Notes under the pieces: generated by a model
What the model was told of the DNA's origin: nothing
The model's database searches: none
What the model saw: the letters and a program-made list of their open reading frames with translations, nothing else
Translations under genes and position numbers: made by a program
Shown here: piece by piece, positions 54,309 to 62,384 of the stretch
How the letters are laid out: every line of letters begins with the position of its first letter
How positions within the stretch are numbered: position 1 is the stretch's first letter
DNA from: Aquiflexum lacus
GTDB taxonomy: Bacteria > Bacteroidota > Bacteroidia > Cytophagales > Cyclobacteriaceae
DNA: 64,000 nucleotides
Reading direction: 5' to 3'
Assembly (NCBI RefSeq): GCF_015476655.1
Contig: NZ_JABFHF010000027.1
Location: 1 to 64,000, forward strand

Positions 54309-55436
54309 TTGTCCGGTATCTACATTCATATTCCATTTTGCAAGCAAGCTTGCCATTACTGTGATTTTCATTTCAGTACCAACTTCAGTCGGTCAGATGA
54401 AATGGTGGATATGATCTGCAGGGAACTGGAACTGAGAAGCGATTACCTCCCCAAAGGTCAACCTGTAAATACCATTTATTTTGGAGGAGGAACCCCATCA
54501 TTACTCAATGCTTCTCAGATCGAAAAAATTCTGTCGCATATTCACGATTACTACCAACTTGATTTGAAGGAACTCACACTTGAAGCCAACCCTGATGACC
54601 TGCACCCAAAAAAACTCGAAGACTGGAAAGCACTCGGATTGGATAGGCTAAGTATTGGTATTCAAACCTTCAATTCCGATATCCTTCGATTTTACAATCG
54701 TGCACACACTTCTGAAGAGTCACTTAATGCCATCATGTTGGCCAAGTCAGCTGGCTTCCAAAAACTTTCCATAGACCTGATATATGGTTTCCCTTCAGAT
54801 GACCATAAAATCTGGGAAAATGATCTCAGAATAGCTTTGGACCAAGACCCGGGACATATCAGCAGTTATTGTCTGACGGTGGAACCAAAAACAGCTTTGG
54901 GCAACTGGGAAAAAAGAGGATTGTACTCCCATTCAACAGAGGACTTTGCCGCTGTGCAGTTTGAAATTCTGATGGAGTCTATGGATAAAGCGGGCTATGT
55001 TCAATACGAAATCTCCAATTTTGGAAAACCCGGACAGTTTGCTGTTCACAATACCAATTATTGGTCAGGCGTTCCTTACCTGGGGATTGGGCCGAGTGCA
55101 CATTCCTTTGATGGCAAAGTCAGGGGCTTCAATATCGCAAACAATCCAAAATATACCGAAAAGTTGAAAAAAGGGGAGCTTGCTTTCACAGAAGAACCTT
55201 CCACAACCATAGATATTACGAATGACCGAATCCTTACGGCTTTAAGGACTATTTGGGGTTTGGACCTGATTTCCCTTAAAACCGATCTTGGGTTTGACCT
55301 GCTTGATTTAAAAAACAAACAGATTGCCCTGCTGCTAAATGAACAACTGCTCAACTTGGATAACAATCACCTGACCCTGACCACTAAGGGTAAACTTTTA
55401 GCAGATAGCATTGCAGCTTCCTTATTTTTGGATTAA
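54309..55436 (+). CDS. hemW: Heme chaperone HemW (radical SAM)
   Basis: 375 residues. The CxxxCxxC cluster motif is CKQACHYC at residues 11-18, followed by DFHFST. VNTIYFGGGTPSLL (about 56-70), LTLEANPDD, RLSIGIQTFN and IDLIYGFP identify HemW/HemN-like proteins. The position-specific features (second Cys pair CxxC rather than HemN's full set, length near 375) favour the heme chaperone HemW over coproporphyrinogen oxidase HemN. It starts at TTG; the sequence SGIYIHIPFC right after it is the normal N-terminus, so no upstream start is needed. Confidence 0.93.
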   Translation: MSGIYIHIPFCKQACHYCDFHFSTNFSRSDEMVDMICRELELRSDYLPKGQPVNTIYFGGGTPSLLNASQIEKILSHIHDYYQLDLKELTLEANPDDLHPKKLEDWKALGLDRLSIGIQTFNSDILRFYNRAHTSEESLNAIMLAKSAGFQKLSIDLIYGFPSDDHKIWENDLRIALDQDPGHISSYCLTVEPKTALGNWEKRGLYSHSTEDFAAVQFEILMESMDKAGYVQYEISNFGKPGQFAVHNTNYWSGVPYLGIGPSAHSFDGKVRGFNIANNPKYTEKLKKGELAFTEEPSTTIDITNDRILTALRTIWGLDLISLKTDLGFDLLDLKNKQIALLLNEQLLNLDNNHLTLTTKGKLLADSIAASLFLD

Positions 55437-55442
55437 ATGACC

Positions 55443-55450
55443 TAACTTTG
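55443..55450 (+). promoter_or_regulatory. -7 element TAACTTTG in front of the DciA-like gene
   Basis: An exact TAnnTTTG match 7 nt before the ATG at 55458 and 6 bp after the hemW stop codon. The predicted transcript would have almost no leader. Confidence 0.45.
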
Positions 55451-55457
55451 AAAATCC

Positions 55458-55772
55458 ATGGAAAACAATAGATTCAACTCAGGAAGAAAAAAAGATGCCG
55501 CCCCACTTCAGGAGGCTTTTGAAGAACTCTTGAAGGCCTACCGGTTAAAAGATAAATTTGATGAGAAGGTATTGATGAATGCCTGGCCTGAACTCATGGG
55601 CAAAACTGTCGCTTCCAGGACCTCGGGATTGTATATCAAGGATAAAAAACTTTTTGTAAAAATAACCTCCGGTCCTGTCAAGTCCGAGCTGAACATGAAC
55701 AGGACCAAAGTTTTGGATTTGATAGCTTCTAAATTCGGGAAGGGGATTATTGAAGATATTGTTATACTATAA
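55458..55772 (+). CDS. DciA-like (DUF721) protein
   Basis: 104 residues with the DUF721/DciA domain: an N-terminal tail, LQEAFEELLKAYRLKDKFDEKVLMNAWPELMGKTVASRT, YIKDKKLFVKITSGPVKSELNMNR and VLDLIASKFGKGIIEDIVIL. In other bacteria DciA loads the replicative helicase DnaB; members in Bacteroidota are short and the role is inferred. It is 21 bp after hemW, has its own promoter-like element, and converges with the DUF4197 gene (2 bp between stops). Confidence 0.85.
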   Translation: MENNRFNSGRKKDAAPLQEAFEELLKAYRLKDKFDEKVLMNAWPELMGKTVASRTSGLYIKDKKLFVKITSGPVKSELNMNRTKVLDLIASKFGKGIIEDIVIL

Positions 55773-55774
55773 GT

Positions 55775-56488
55775 CTAATCTTGCGCCGCAAAAACCTTTC
55801 TCATCAATGCAGAAGTTCTTTGCATGGGATTTTCACGGATATTTTTCTCTTCCTCCGCTATCAATGTAAACAATCCATCTATCGCCCTATTGGTCACATA
55901 AGCATTCAGATCAGGATCGATTTTTCTGGTAGTCAGCGGAATGTTGTTGTAGGCATTGGCCAAATCCCCGTAATATTTTGTAGCCCCGACTTCATTGAGG
56001 GATTCTTGGATTTTGGGCTGAAACAAGGCCACCAATTGACTTTCCGTGGTTCTTCTAAGATAGTCTGTAGCGGCGTTTGGATCTCCCTTAAGGATCTGGA
56101 ATGCATCCTGAATGGTCATTTGTCTGATAGCGCTTATAAATATTGGCTTTGCTTCTTGGGCTGCTTTTTCGGCACCTCTATTAATAGCGAGCATTGCCCT
56201 GTCCATTTCACTTCCAAGTCCAATTTGTCTTAAGGTATTTTCTACCCTTCGGGCATCTTCGGGTAATAATATTCTGATCAGGTCATTTTTGAAAAATCCA
56301 TCAGTCTGGGAAGCTTGGTCCGCTCCGTTGCTGATTCCTTGGATTAAGGCTTCCTTAAGTCCTGAACCAACTTCCTGTTCGGTCAAAGTTCCCTGGCCAG
56401 CTGCCTGAAGGATCTTATTGATATCTGCGGACGAACATGCACCGGAAAACAATAATATAATAATGCTGTAAATTTGAATGGATTTCAT
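55775..56488 (-). CDS. DUF4197 lipoprotein
   Basis: 237 residues from the ATG at 56488 (the TTG at 56515 is rejected because the signal starts at 56488). Lipobox FSGAC (Cys at 19). The mature part is helical, with the DUF4197 pattern GLKEALIQGISNGADQASQTDGFFKN, ILLPEDARRVENTLRQIGLG, AAQEAKPIFISAIRQMTIQDAFQILKGD and the closing NAYVTNRAIDGLFTLIAEEEKNIRENPMQRTSALMRKVF. It is probably lipid-anchored and faces the periplasm. The function is unknown. Confidence 0.88.
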   Translation of the reverse strand: MKSIQIYSIIILLFSGACSSADINKILQAAGQGTLTEQEVGSGLKEALIQGISNGADQASQTDGFFKNDLIRILLPEDARRVENTLRQIGLGSEMDRAMLAINRGAEKAAQEAKPIFISAIRQMTIQDAFQILKGDPNAATDYLRRTTESQLVALFQPKIQESLNEVGATKYYGDLANAYNNIPLTTRKIDPDLNAYVTNRAIDGLFTLIAEEEKNIRENPMQRTSALMRKVFAAQD

Positions 56489-56581
56489 AAAATGGTTTTT
56501 AACAATATTTTGCAACTATGGCGGTTAACGTGATCAGGATATTTAAGTTTGTTTCTGTAATATTGTGTTTGACTTTCTAAA

Positions 56582-58645
56582 ATGCTTAACATCCCAAGAC
56601 CAAATATCGGTAAAGTAAGTGTTTTGGTGGCCATATTAGCATGGTTGGCTTTACTTTTTGTCGATATCACCAGGATTTTTGAGACAGTAAACCGATTGGA
56701 GCCCAATATGGCACCACAGGTATCTTATGTTTTGGAAATTCTTTTTTTCATTACCGTATACCTCTTTTACAACTATTCCATCAATAAAAATGAAGACCTT
56801 GATTTCCTTGATCTGATATGGCGGGGTGCATCCACAGGACTTTTGGCAACTTCAGTTACCTTGATTATCAATTTTTTTTATCAGATGTTGGGTGAAGGTA
56901 GGTTAGCCTCTGACCCTTTGCTGCGGAATTTCTTTTATCATATCAATTTCGCCATGATTTCGCTTTTCCTGATTTCCTGTTCCCTGCTTTGGAAACATTT
57001 GATTTTATACCAAAAGTCCAAAAGAGTAGTCCAACAATGGCAGGCCTTCGAAATCTTGATGCTGATCAGTATGTTTTTCATTTTTTTCAATGAGAACAAC
57101 CTGGACTACAGTTTTCTTTTTGGATTTGTCTTCCTTACTTTTTTCTCTGCTTCGCTGTCTGTCAATCTAAAATGGATACCCTATCTCACATTCAAGGAAA
57201 AATGGAAATCTATCCTGTTTTTTGTGATCATCCTGGTTTGTACTTCTTTTCTTTTCTTTGAGCTATTATCTTACAGTGGTACCAATCTTACTTTTGTCAA
57301 TCTGACAGATAACCTTTTTTTGATGGGCCTTTTTGCCTTTGTCTTTATTTATTCACTATTCAGCTTTTTGGTCACGCTATTCAATTTACCTACCTCCTCA
57401 GTATTTGAACAAAAACTGGTAGAAGCGATCAATTTTCAAAGATTAAGTCAATCGATCAAACCCGGACAGGATGAAACACAGGTCTTGGATATTCTGATAG
57501 ATTCGAGTATGAGTGCCGCCTATGCAGATGCCGGGTGGCTTGAATTGTTGGATAGCGAAGATAATAAGGTGATTATTCAAGAAAGGTTCATCAATGAAGA
57601 AGTCAGGGAAGAACTTTATGCACTGATCAGCAACACAAAACCATTTTCGGAGTTTAACTGGAAAGCTTCAGACAATGATTCCAGAAAATACCAAGGGAAG
57701 ATTCCCCACAATATTTTCAAATCAGCTTTGATGATGCCTTTGGTAGTCAATACCAAAACCATTGGGAGGCTGTTTTTGGTCAAAGAAGTCAAAGATGGCT
57801 TCAATAAGGAGATGATCAATATCATCAACACCTTTGTGGGACAGGCCTGTATTTCCGTCGAAAATTACAGATTGCTGAACGAGGCGATCAAAAATGAAAG
57901 ATACAAAGAGGAACTCAAAATTGCCCAAAGAGTACAGCGGAGTCTATTGCCCACAGAACTGCATCATGATGAATATTTTGAAATCAGTGGTTTTTCCGAA
58001 GCGGCTGACGAAGTAGGGGGAGATTATTATGAAACCAAGGAAATAAGCAGTAACCTGTTTGCCATCATTATTGGCGATGTCTCCGGAAAGGGTACCTCAG
58101 CAGCTTTCAATATGTCCCAAATGAAAGGCATATTTCATAGCCTGGTGCAATTAAATCCAAGTCCGCGAGAATTTCTTGCAAAAGCCAACATAGCACTGAG
58201 TCAGTGTCTGGAAAGAAATCATTTCATCACCACCGCTTATTATTTGGTGGACACCAAAAACAAAAAAATAAGGTACAGCCGGGCCGGACATTGTCCGACT
58301 CTGTTCTATGATGCAAGTCTGGAAAGCTGTGAATATATGAGTTTAGACGGCCTGGGTCTTGGCATGGTCCGCAATGCTCTATATGAAAATTATATTCATG
58401 AGGCTGAATTTGGATTTGAAAATGGAGATGTTCTCCTTCTATATACCGACGGAATCATTGAGGCCAAAAATGAATCCGGAGTTGAATTCGGTTACGAAAG
58501 ACTGAAGAAAACGCTGAATGACCTTCATCAATTCAGTGCTATGGAAATTCAAAAAAAGATTTTAGAAAATATTTACGGATTTGTGGGTCAAAACAGTATG
58601 CCTGATGACGACTTCTCATTGTTGGTCATCAAATTCAATTTATAA
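56582..58645 (+). CDS. Membrane GAF-SpoIIE serine phosphatase (RsbU-like)
   Basis: 687 residues. About eight N-terminal membrane helices (about 12-275), a GAF-type sensor domain (about 285-435: ILIDSSMSAAYADAGWLEL, MMPLVVNTKTIGRLFLVKEV, FVGQACISVENYRLL), a short coiled linker (KNERYKEELKIAQRVQRSLLP), and a PP2C-like SpoIIE domain with metal-binding motifs FSEAADEVGGDYYE, IIGDVSGKGTSAAFNMSQMK, LVDTKNKKIRYSRAGH and LLLYTDGIIEAKN. Such enzymes dephosphorylate a STAS antagonist; the STAS gene and kinase gene follow, completing a partner-switching set. The membrane part could sense an envelope or lipid signal. Confidence 0.93.
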   Translation: MLNIPRPNIGKVSVLVAILAWLALLFVDITRIFETVNRLEPNMAPQVSYVLEILFFITVYLFYNYSINKNEDLDFLDLIWRGASTGLLATSVTLIINFFYQMLGEGRLASDPLLRNFFYHINFAMISLFLISCSLLWKHLILYQKSKRVVQQWQAFEILMLISMFFIFFNENNLDYSFLFGFVFLTFFSASLSVNLKWIPYLTFKEKWKSILFFVIILVCTSFLFFELLSYSGTNLTFVNLTDNLFLMGLFAFVFIYSLFSFLVTLFNLPTSSVFEQKLVEAINFQRLSQSIKPGQDETQVLDILIDSSMSAAYADAGWLELLDSEDNKVIIQERFINEEVREELYALISNTKPFSEFNWKASDNDSRKYQGKIPHNIFKSALMMPLVVNTKTIGRLFLVKEVKDGFNKEMINIINTFVGQACISVENYRLLNEAIKNERYKEELKIAQRVQRSLLPTELHHDEYFEISGFSEAADEVGGDYYETKEISSNLFAIIIGDVSGKGTSAAFNMSQMKGIFHSLVQLNPSPREFLAKANIALSQCLERNHFITTAYYLVDTKNKKIRYSRAGHCPTLFYDASLESCEYMSLDGLGLGMVRNALYENYIHEAEFGFENGDVLLLYTDGIIEAKNESGVEFGYERLKKTLNDLHQFSAMEIQKKILENIYGFVGQNSMPDDDFSLLVIKFNL

Positions 58646-58672
58646 CCAATACCTATATAAAGCGTATAAAAA

Positions 58673-59014
58673 ATGATGTTAAAAATAGAAAAAAACATTG
58701 AAAATGACCATTCAGTGCTCAGCCTAATCGGAGAAATCGATGCCAGCAATTCGGTGGAACTTGATGAGGTGATTTTGGAAATGGTCCAAGGCGGTGTCTG
58801 TAATATATTGGTGGATTGCTCAATGCTTGAATATATTTCATCTGCAGGTCTCGGTGTGTTTATGTCCTATTTGGAAGAATTTCAGGAAAAGCAAATCACA
58901 CTCGTCATTTTTGGATTAAAGGAGAAGGTTTTTCAGGTTTTTAATATCCTTGGCTTGGATCAGCTGATCAAAATCAGGGATACTAAACAGGATGCGCTTG
59001 ATGAAATACTATGA
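58673..59014 (+). CDS. STAS-domain anti-sigma-factor antagonist (RsbV-like)
   Basis: 113 residues, a single STAS domain: SLIGEIDASNSVELDEVI, ILVDCSMLEYISSAGLGVFMSY, with a conserved Ser ahead of AGLG as the expected phosphorylation site (about residues 57-58). It would be phosphorylated by the downstream kinase and reactivated by the upstream SpoIIE phosphatase. It lies 27 bp after the phosphatase and overlaps the kinase by 4 bp (ATGA). Confidence 0.92.
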   Translation: MMLKIEKNIENDHSVLSLIGEIDASNSVELDEVILEMVQGGVCNILVDCSMLEYISSAGLGVFMSYLEEFQEKQITLVIFGLKEKVFQVFNILGLDQLIKIRDTKQDALDEIL

Positions 59015-59427
59015 ACCACAAATTGAAACTATATTGCGATACTACCCGCTTGTCTGATTTGAGGCATTTTTTGGGAAATGTATTGGAGGGCACAGCTTTG
59101 ACAGAAGTAGATCAGCATCAGGTGATTTTGGCTGTAGAGGAAGTTTGTGCCAATCTGATCATTCATTCCCATGAATGCAATCCCAAAGAATGCATAGACC
59201 TGACGGTAAAGGAAAGCGATGAGCTCATGATATTTGAAATCAGGGATTTTGGACAAGGATTCAATATTCTGGAATATCAGGAACCAGAAATCTCTTTTGT
59301 CATGAAAACCAAAAGAAAAGGAGGGCTTGGTATCATTCTTGTCAAAAGGATTATGGACAAAATTGAATTTGAAACCAAAGAGAACGTCAATACCTGCCGT
59401 TTATACAAAATCTTGAAATCCAAATAA
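59011..59427 (+). CDS. RsbW/SpoIIAB-like HATPase (anti-sigma/STAS kinase)
   Basis: 138 residues with a GHKL ATPase fold: N-box LAVEEVCANLIIHSHE (about 42-57), G1 box EIRDFGQGFN (about 79-88) and G2 box KRKGGLGIILVKRIMDKIEFE (about 107-127). It would phosphorylate the STAS protein and bind an output partner. The overlap with the STAS gene shows translational coupling. No sigma-factor or anti-sigma target is encoded next to it. Confidence 0.92.
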   Translation: MNHKLKLYCDTTRLSDLRHFLGNVLEGTALTEVDQHQVILAVEEVCANLIIHSHECNPKECIDLTVKESDELMIFEIRDFGQGFNILEYQEPEISFVMKTKRKGGLGIILVKRIMDKIEFETKENVNTCRLYKILKSK

Positions 59428-59515
59428 TTGTTAATAAACCCATCTTAAAACCCAAAGCCACCCGAATTTTTCAATTTAATTTGTAACATTGCACTGATAT
59501 TCCGGATTGCCGTTT

Positions 59516-61525
59516 ATGATGAATTCAAATCAAATTAAGCTTCTCTTACTCGCTTTGGTATTTTCATGTAGCCCTAAATCCACAGTGAAAACAGTGGATC
59601 AGGAACCTGATATCAATAGCCCATTGGTAACTATCGGAAACGAAGAAATCTTTGCCGAGGAATTTTTATACATGCTTTCCAAAAACAGAAATTTTAACAG
59701 CGATGATGAAAAGTTAAGTGCTGAGGAATTTGATGAAAATTTCAGACTTTTTGTGAATTACAAACTCAAAGTCAAAGAAGCAGAAAATCTAGGACTGGAT
59801 AAGACAGATGAGTTTTATCAAGAATACGAAGTATTTAAAGAAGACCTTACCCAACCTTTCCTGATCAAAAATTCCCTGCAAGAAGGTGAATTGATGAAAG
59901 CATACAGCAGAATGAAAGAGGTGATCAAAGCCAGCCACATTTTGTTGCAATTTCCCCCCAATGCAAGTCAGGCTGATACGATTTCAGTTTTAAGAATGGC
60001 CCAAAAGCTAAAAGCTGATGCAGAGAAAGGTGCTGATTTCAATGAGCTTGCATTTGAACATTCCGACGATCCATCTGCTAAGGACAACAAAGGCAGTTTG
60101 GGTTATTTCACTGCCCTACAGATGGTTTCAACATTTGAAGACGCCGCCTTTGGACTTGAAGTAGGACAGATATCAGATCCTGTATTGACCAATTTTGGGT
60201 ATCACATCATACGTTTGGAAGACAGAAAGCCAAATCCAGGCGAAATCAGGGTTTCCCATATCCTTGTCAGGACGCAAGGAAATGATCCCGTCACTGAGGA
60301 GCGAGCGCTGCGAAAAGTCGGGGAGATTTATACTGAACTCCAAAAACCGGAGAGTATTTGGGAAGAAATCTGTCAGCTTTACTCTGAAGACCCCGGTACA
60401 AAAAATTCAGGCGGCACACTTCCTTGGATTGGATTGGGGGCTGTCTTACCCGAATTTGAGAGAGTGGCATTTTCCTTATCAGAAGAAGGCGAAATATCCC
60501 CACCCGTCAAAACTCCCTACGGCTATCATATCATCAGGTTGGAGGAAAAGAAGCCCCTTGAATCTTATGAAGAAATGGAACAGATGATCAAGTCCAGAAT
60601 ATTGAGGGACAGCAGGTCTTCCCTGATACAATCCCAAGTGGTGGCCATTCAGAAATCCAGGTATGGTTTTGAGGAAAATGAAAAATTATCAACCAACCTT
60701 GAGGAGATCTTTTCCCAAAATCAAAGGAAGGATCTGCCCGATATCTTATTGGAAAAAAACCTGACTGACTCAGTTCTTTTTTGGATTCAAGATCATCCAA
60801 AAACAGTTGGTGATCTTCTGGAATTTATGGATTCAGACAAGCCCGTGGTTCGATCCAACCCCCAAAATTACTTTGCCAATTGGTATGAAAAGTTTATTGA
60901 GGTCAATCTGTATGAAGCTGAAATCCAAGATCTCGCTGCCAATAATGATGAATACAGGTTATTGATACAGGAATACCGAGATGGTATCCTGCTTTTCTCG
61001 CTAATGAATGATCAGGTATGGCAAAAAGCGATTGAGGACAGTTTGGGTCAGGTCAATTTTTATAAAGAAAATTTAGATCAATATCAATGGAAAAATAGGA
61101 TCCAAGCCATTGTAATCACGATGGGTAAGGAAGAAAGCATTTCATCTGTCCGCAGGTTTCTTTCTGACAAAAAATACATGCCCAATCTTGCAGACCGCCT
61201 GGAAAATACGTTCCTTTTGGACAATCCATTGGCATTCACCTTAACAGACGGGATTTTCGAAGTCGAAAGCCATCCAGTATTGAATCGGGCAGATCTGAAC
61301 AAGGCTTTTCAGGAAATCAAAATTGACAACAAAACCAATTTTGTTGTCGTAGGAGAAAAACTCGGTCCCGGACCAAAGAAATTTGAAGAGACTAGAGGAA
61401 AAGTAATTCAGGATTATCAGGAATACCTTGACAAAAAACTCATTTCAAGCCTGAAAGATAATTATATCATTCAAGTCAATGAGGAAGAGAAACAAAAAAT
61501 ATTCGATGTTACAGTCAACAAATAA
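59516..61525 (+). CDS. Two-domain parvulin-type peptidyl-prolyl isomerase lipoprotein
   Basis: 669 residues from the ATG at 59516 (a second ATG at 59519). Lipobox VFSC. A SurA-like N-terminal chaperone region (about 30-130: NEEIFAEEFLYMLSKNRNF, YKLKVKEAENLGL) is followed by two parvulin domains: ASHILLQFPP...GSLGYFTALQMVSTFEDAAFGLE...GYHIIRLEDRK (about 140-240) and VSHILVRTQG...GGTLPWIGLGAVLPEFERVAF...YGYHIIRLEEKK (about 245-345). A long C-terminal helical part follows. It folds outer-membrane proteins in the periplasm and is the first of three such genes in a row. Confidence 0.92.
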   Translation: MMNSNQIKLLLLALVFSCSPKSTVKTVDQEPDINSPLVTIGNEEIFAEEFLYMLSKNRNFNSDDEKLSAEEFDENFRLFVNYKLKVKEAENLGLDKTDEFYQEYEVFKEDLTQPFLIKNSLQEGELMKAYSRMKEVIKASHILLQFPPNASQADTISVLRMAQKLKADAEKGADFNELAFEHSDDPSAKDNKGSLGYFTALQMVSTFEDAAFGLEVGQISDPVLTNFGYHIIRLEDRKPNPGEIRVSHILVRTQGNDPVTEERALRKVGEIYTELQKPESIWEEICQLYSEDPGTKNSGGTLPWIGLGAVLPEFERVAFSLSEEGEISPPVKTPYGYHIIRLEEKKPLESYEEMEQMIKSRILRDSRSSLIQSQVVAIQKSRYGFEENEKLSTNLEEIFSQNQRKDLPDILLEKNLTDSVLFWIQDHPKTVGDLLEFMDSDKPVVRSNPQNYFANWYEKFIEVNLYEAEIQDLAANNDEYRLLIQEYRDGILLFSLMNDQVWQKAIEDSLGQVNFYKENLDQYQWKNRIQAIVITMGKEESISSVRRFLSDKKYMPNLADRLENTFLLDNPLAFTLTDGIFEVESHPVLNRADLNKAFQEIKIDNKTNFVVVGEKLGPGPKKFEETRGKVIQDYQEYLDKKLISSLKDNYIIQVNEEEKQKIFDVTVNK

Positions 61526-62384
61526 ATGGTTGTTTCTGGCATTGATGCTGAGCATTTCATCCTGTGATTTATTTAAGTTCAAATCCTCAGAAGATACCGA
61601 GGAAGACGCCATCATCGCCAGTGTAGGCAATCAGAACTTAAGAAAATCAGAACTTGCTTTCATCAAAGCAGAAAACAATTCACCTGAGGACAGTATAAAT
61701 ATTGCAAGTCGTTATGTACAATCTTGGATAAGAAAGCAGTTGATGATCATTGAAGCCGGAAAATCAATGTCATTTGATGAGGCCGAGATCAACAGAAAAC
61801 TCTTGGATTATAAATATGCCCTCATGGTATATGAGTTTGAGAAAAAATATGTAGAAGATAATCTCACCAGTGAAATCAGCCAAAAAGAAATTGAGGATTA
61901 TTATCAGGCCAATCAAACCAATTTCAGTCTCAAGGAAATCATCGTCCGGACCAATTTTCTGAAAACTGACAAAGCAGCAAATGCCCAAAACAGAAACATG
62001 GAAAAGCTCCTGCGGTCAAACGATCCAAATGATGGAACTGCCCTCAAGGACTTGGCGTCCAAACAGGCAAGCAATTACTTTCTTGAAGATTCTACTTGGG
62101 TCAGATTTGAGGATATTATCATTAATACCCCTTTGGCCAATCATGCCAATATGGTTGAGCTTCTCAGAAACAACAAACTCATCATCACAGATGATGAAAG
62201 ATATCGGTATTATTTCAAAATACTGGAATACAAATTGCAGGATCAGCTACCTCCACTTGAATTTGTCAGGGATGAAATCACTAAGATTCTGACCAATAGA
62301 AAAAGAATTGCCTTGGTAGAACAACTGCAAAAAGAAATTTATAACCAAGCATTAGAAAATGAAGCGTTTAAAATATATGAATAG
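61506..62384 (+). CDS. SurA-like periplasmic lipoprotein with degenerate PPIase domain
   Basis: 292 residues from the ATG at 61506, overlapping the previous gene by 20 bp; an ATG at 61479 would add 9 residues ahead of the signal. Lipobox ISSC (Cys at 20). The N-terminal helices (IASVGNQNLRKSELAFIKAE, YVQSWIRKQLMIIEAG) and a region similar in layout to parvulin remain, but the xxHILV and GG-DLG-hF motifs of an active isomerase are missing. It may work as a chaperone without isomerase activity. It overlaps surA by 26 bp. Confidence 0.8.
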   Translation: MLQSTNKWLFLALMLSISSCDLFKFKSSEDTEEDAIIASVGNQNLRKSELAFIKAENNSPEDSINIASRYVQSWIRKQLMIIEAGKSMSFDEAEINRKLLDYKYALMVYEFEKKYVEDNLTSEISQKEIEDYYQANQTNFSLKEIIVRTNFLKTDKAANAQNRNMEKLLRSNDPNDGTALKDLASKQASNYFLEDSTWVRFEDIIINTPLANHANMVELLRNNKLIITDDERYRYYFKILEYKLQDQLPPLEFVRDEITKILTNRKRIALVEQLQKEIYNQALENEAFKIYE

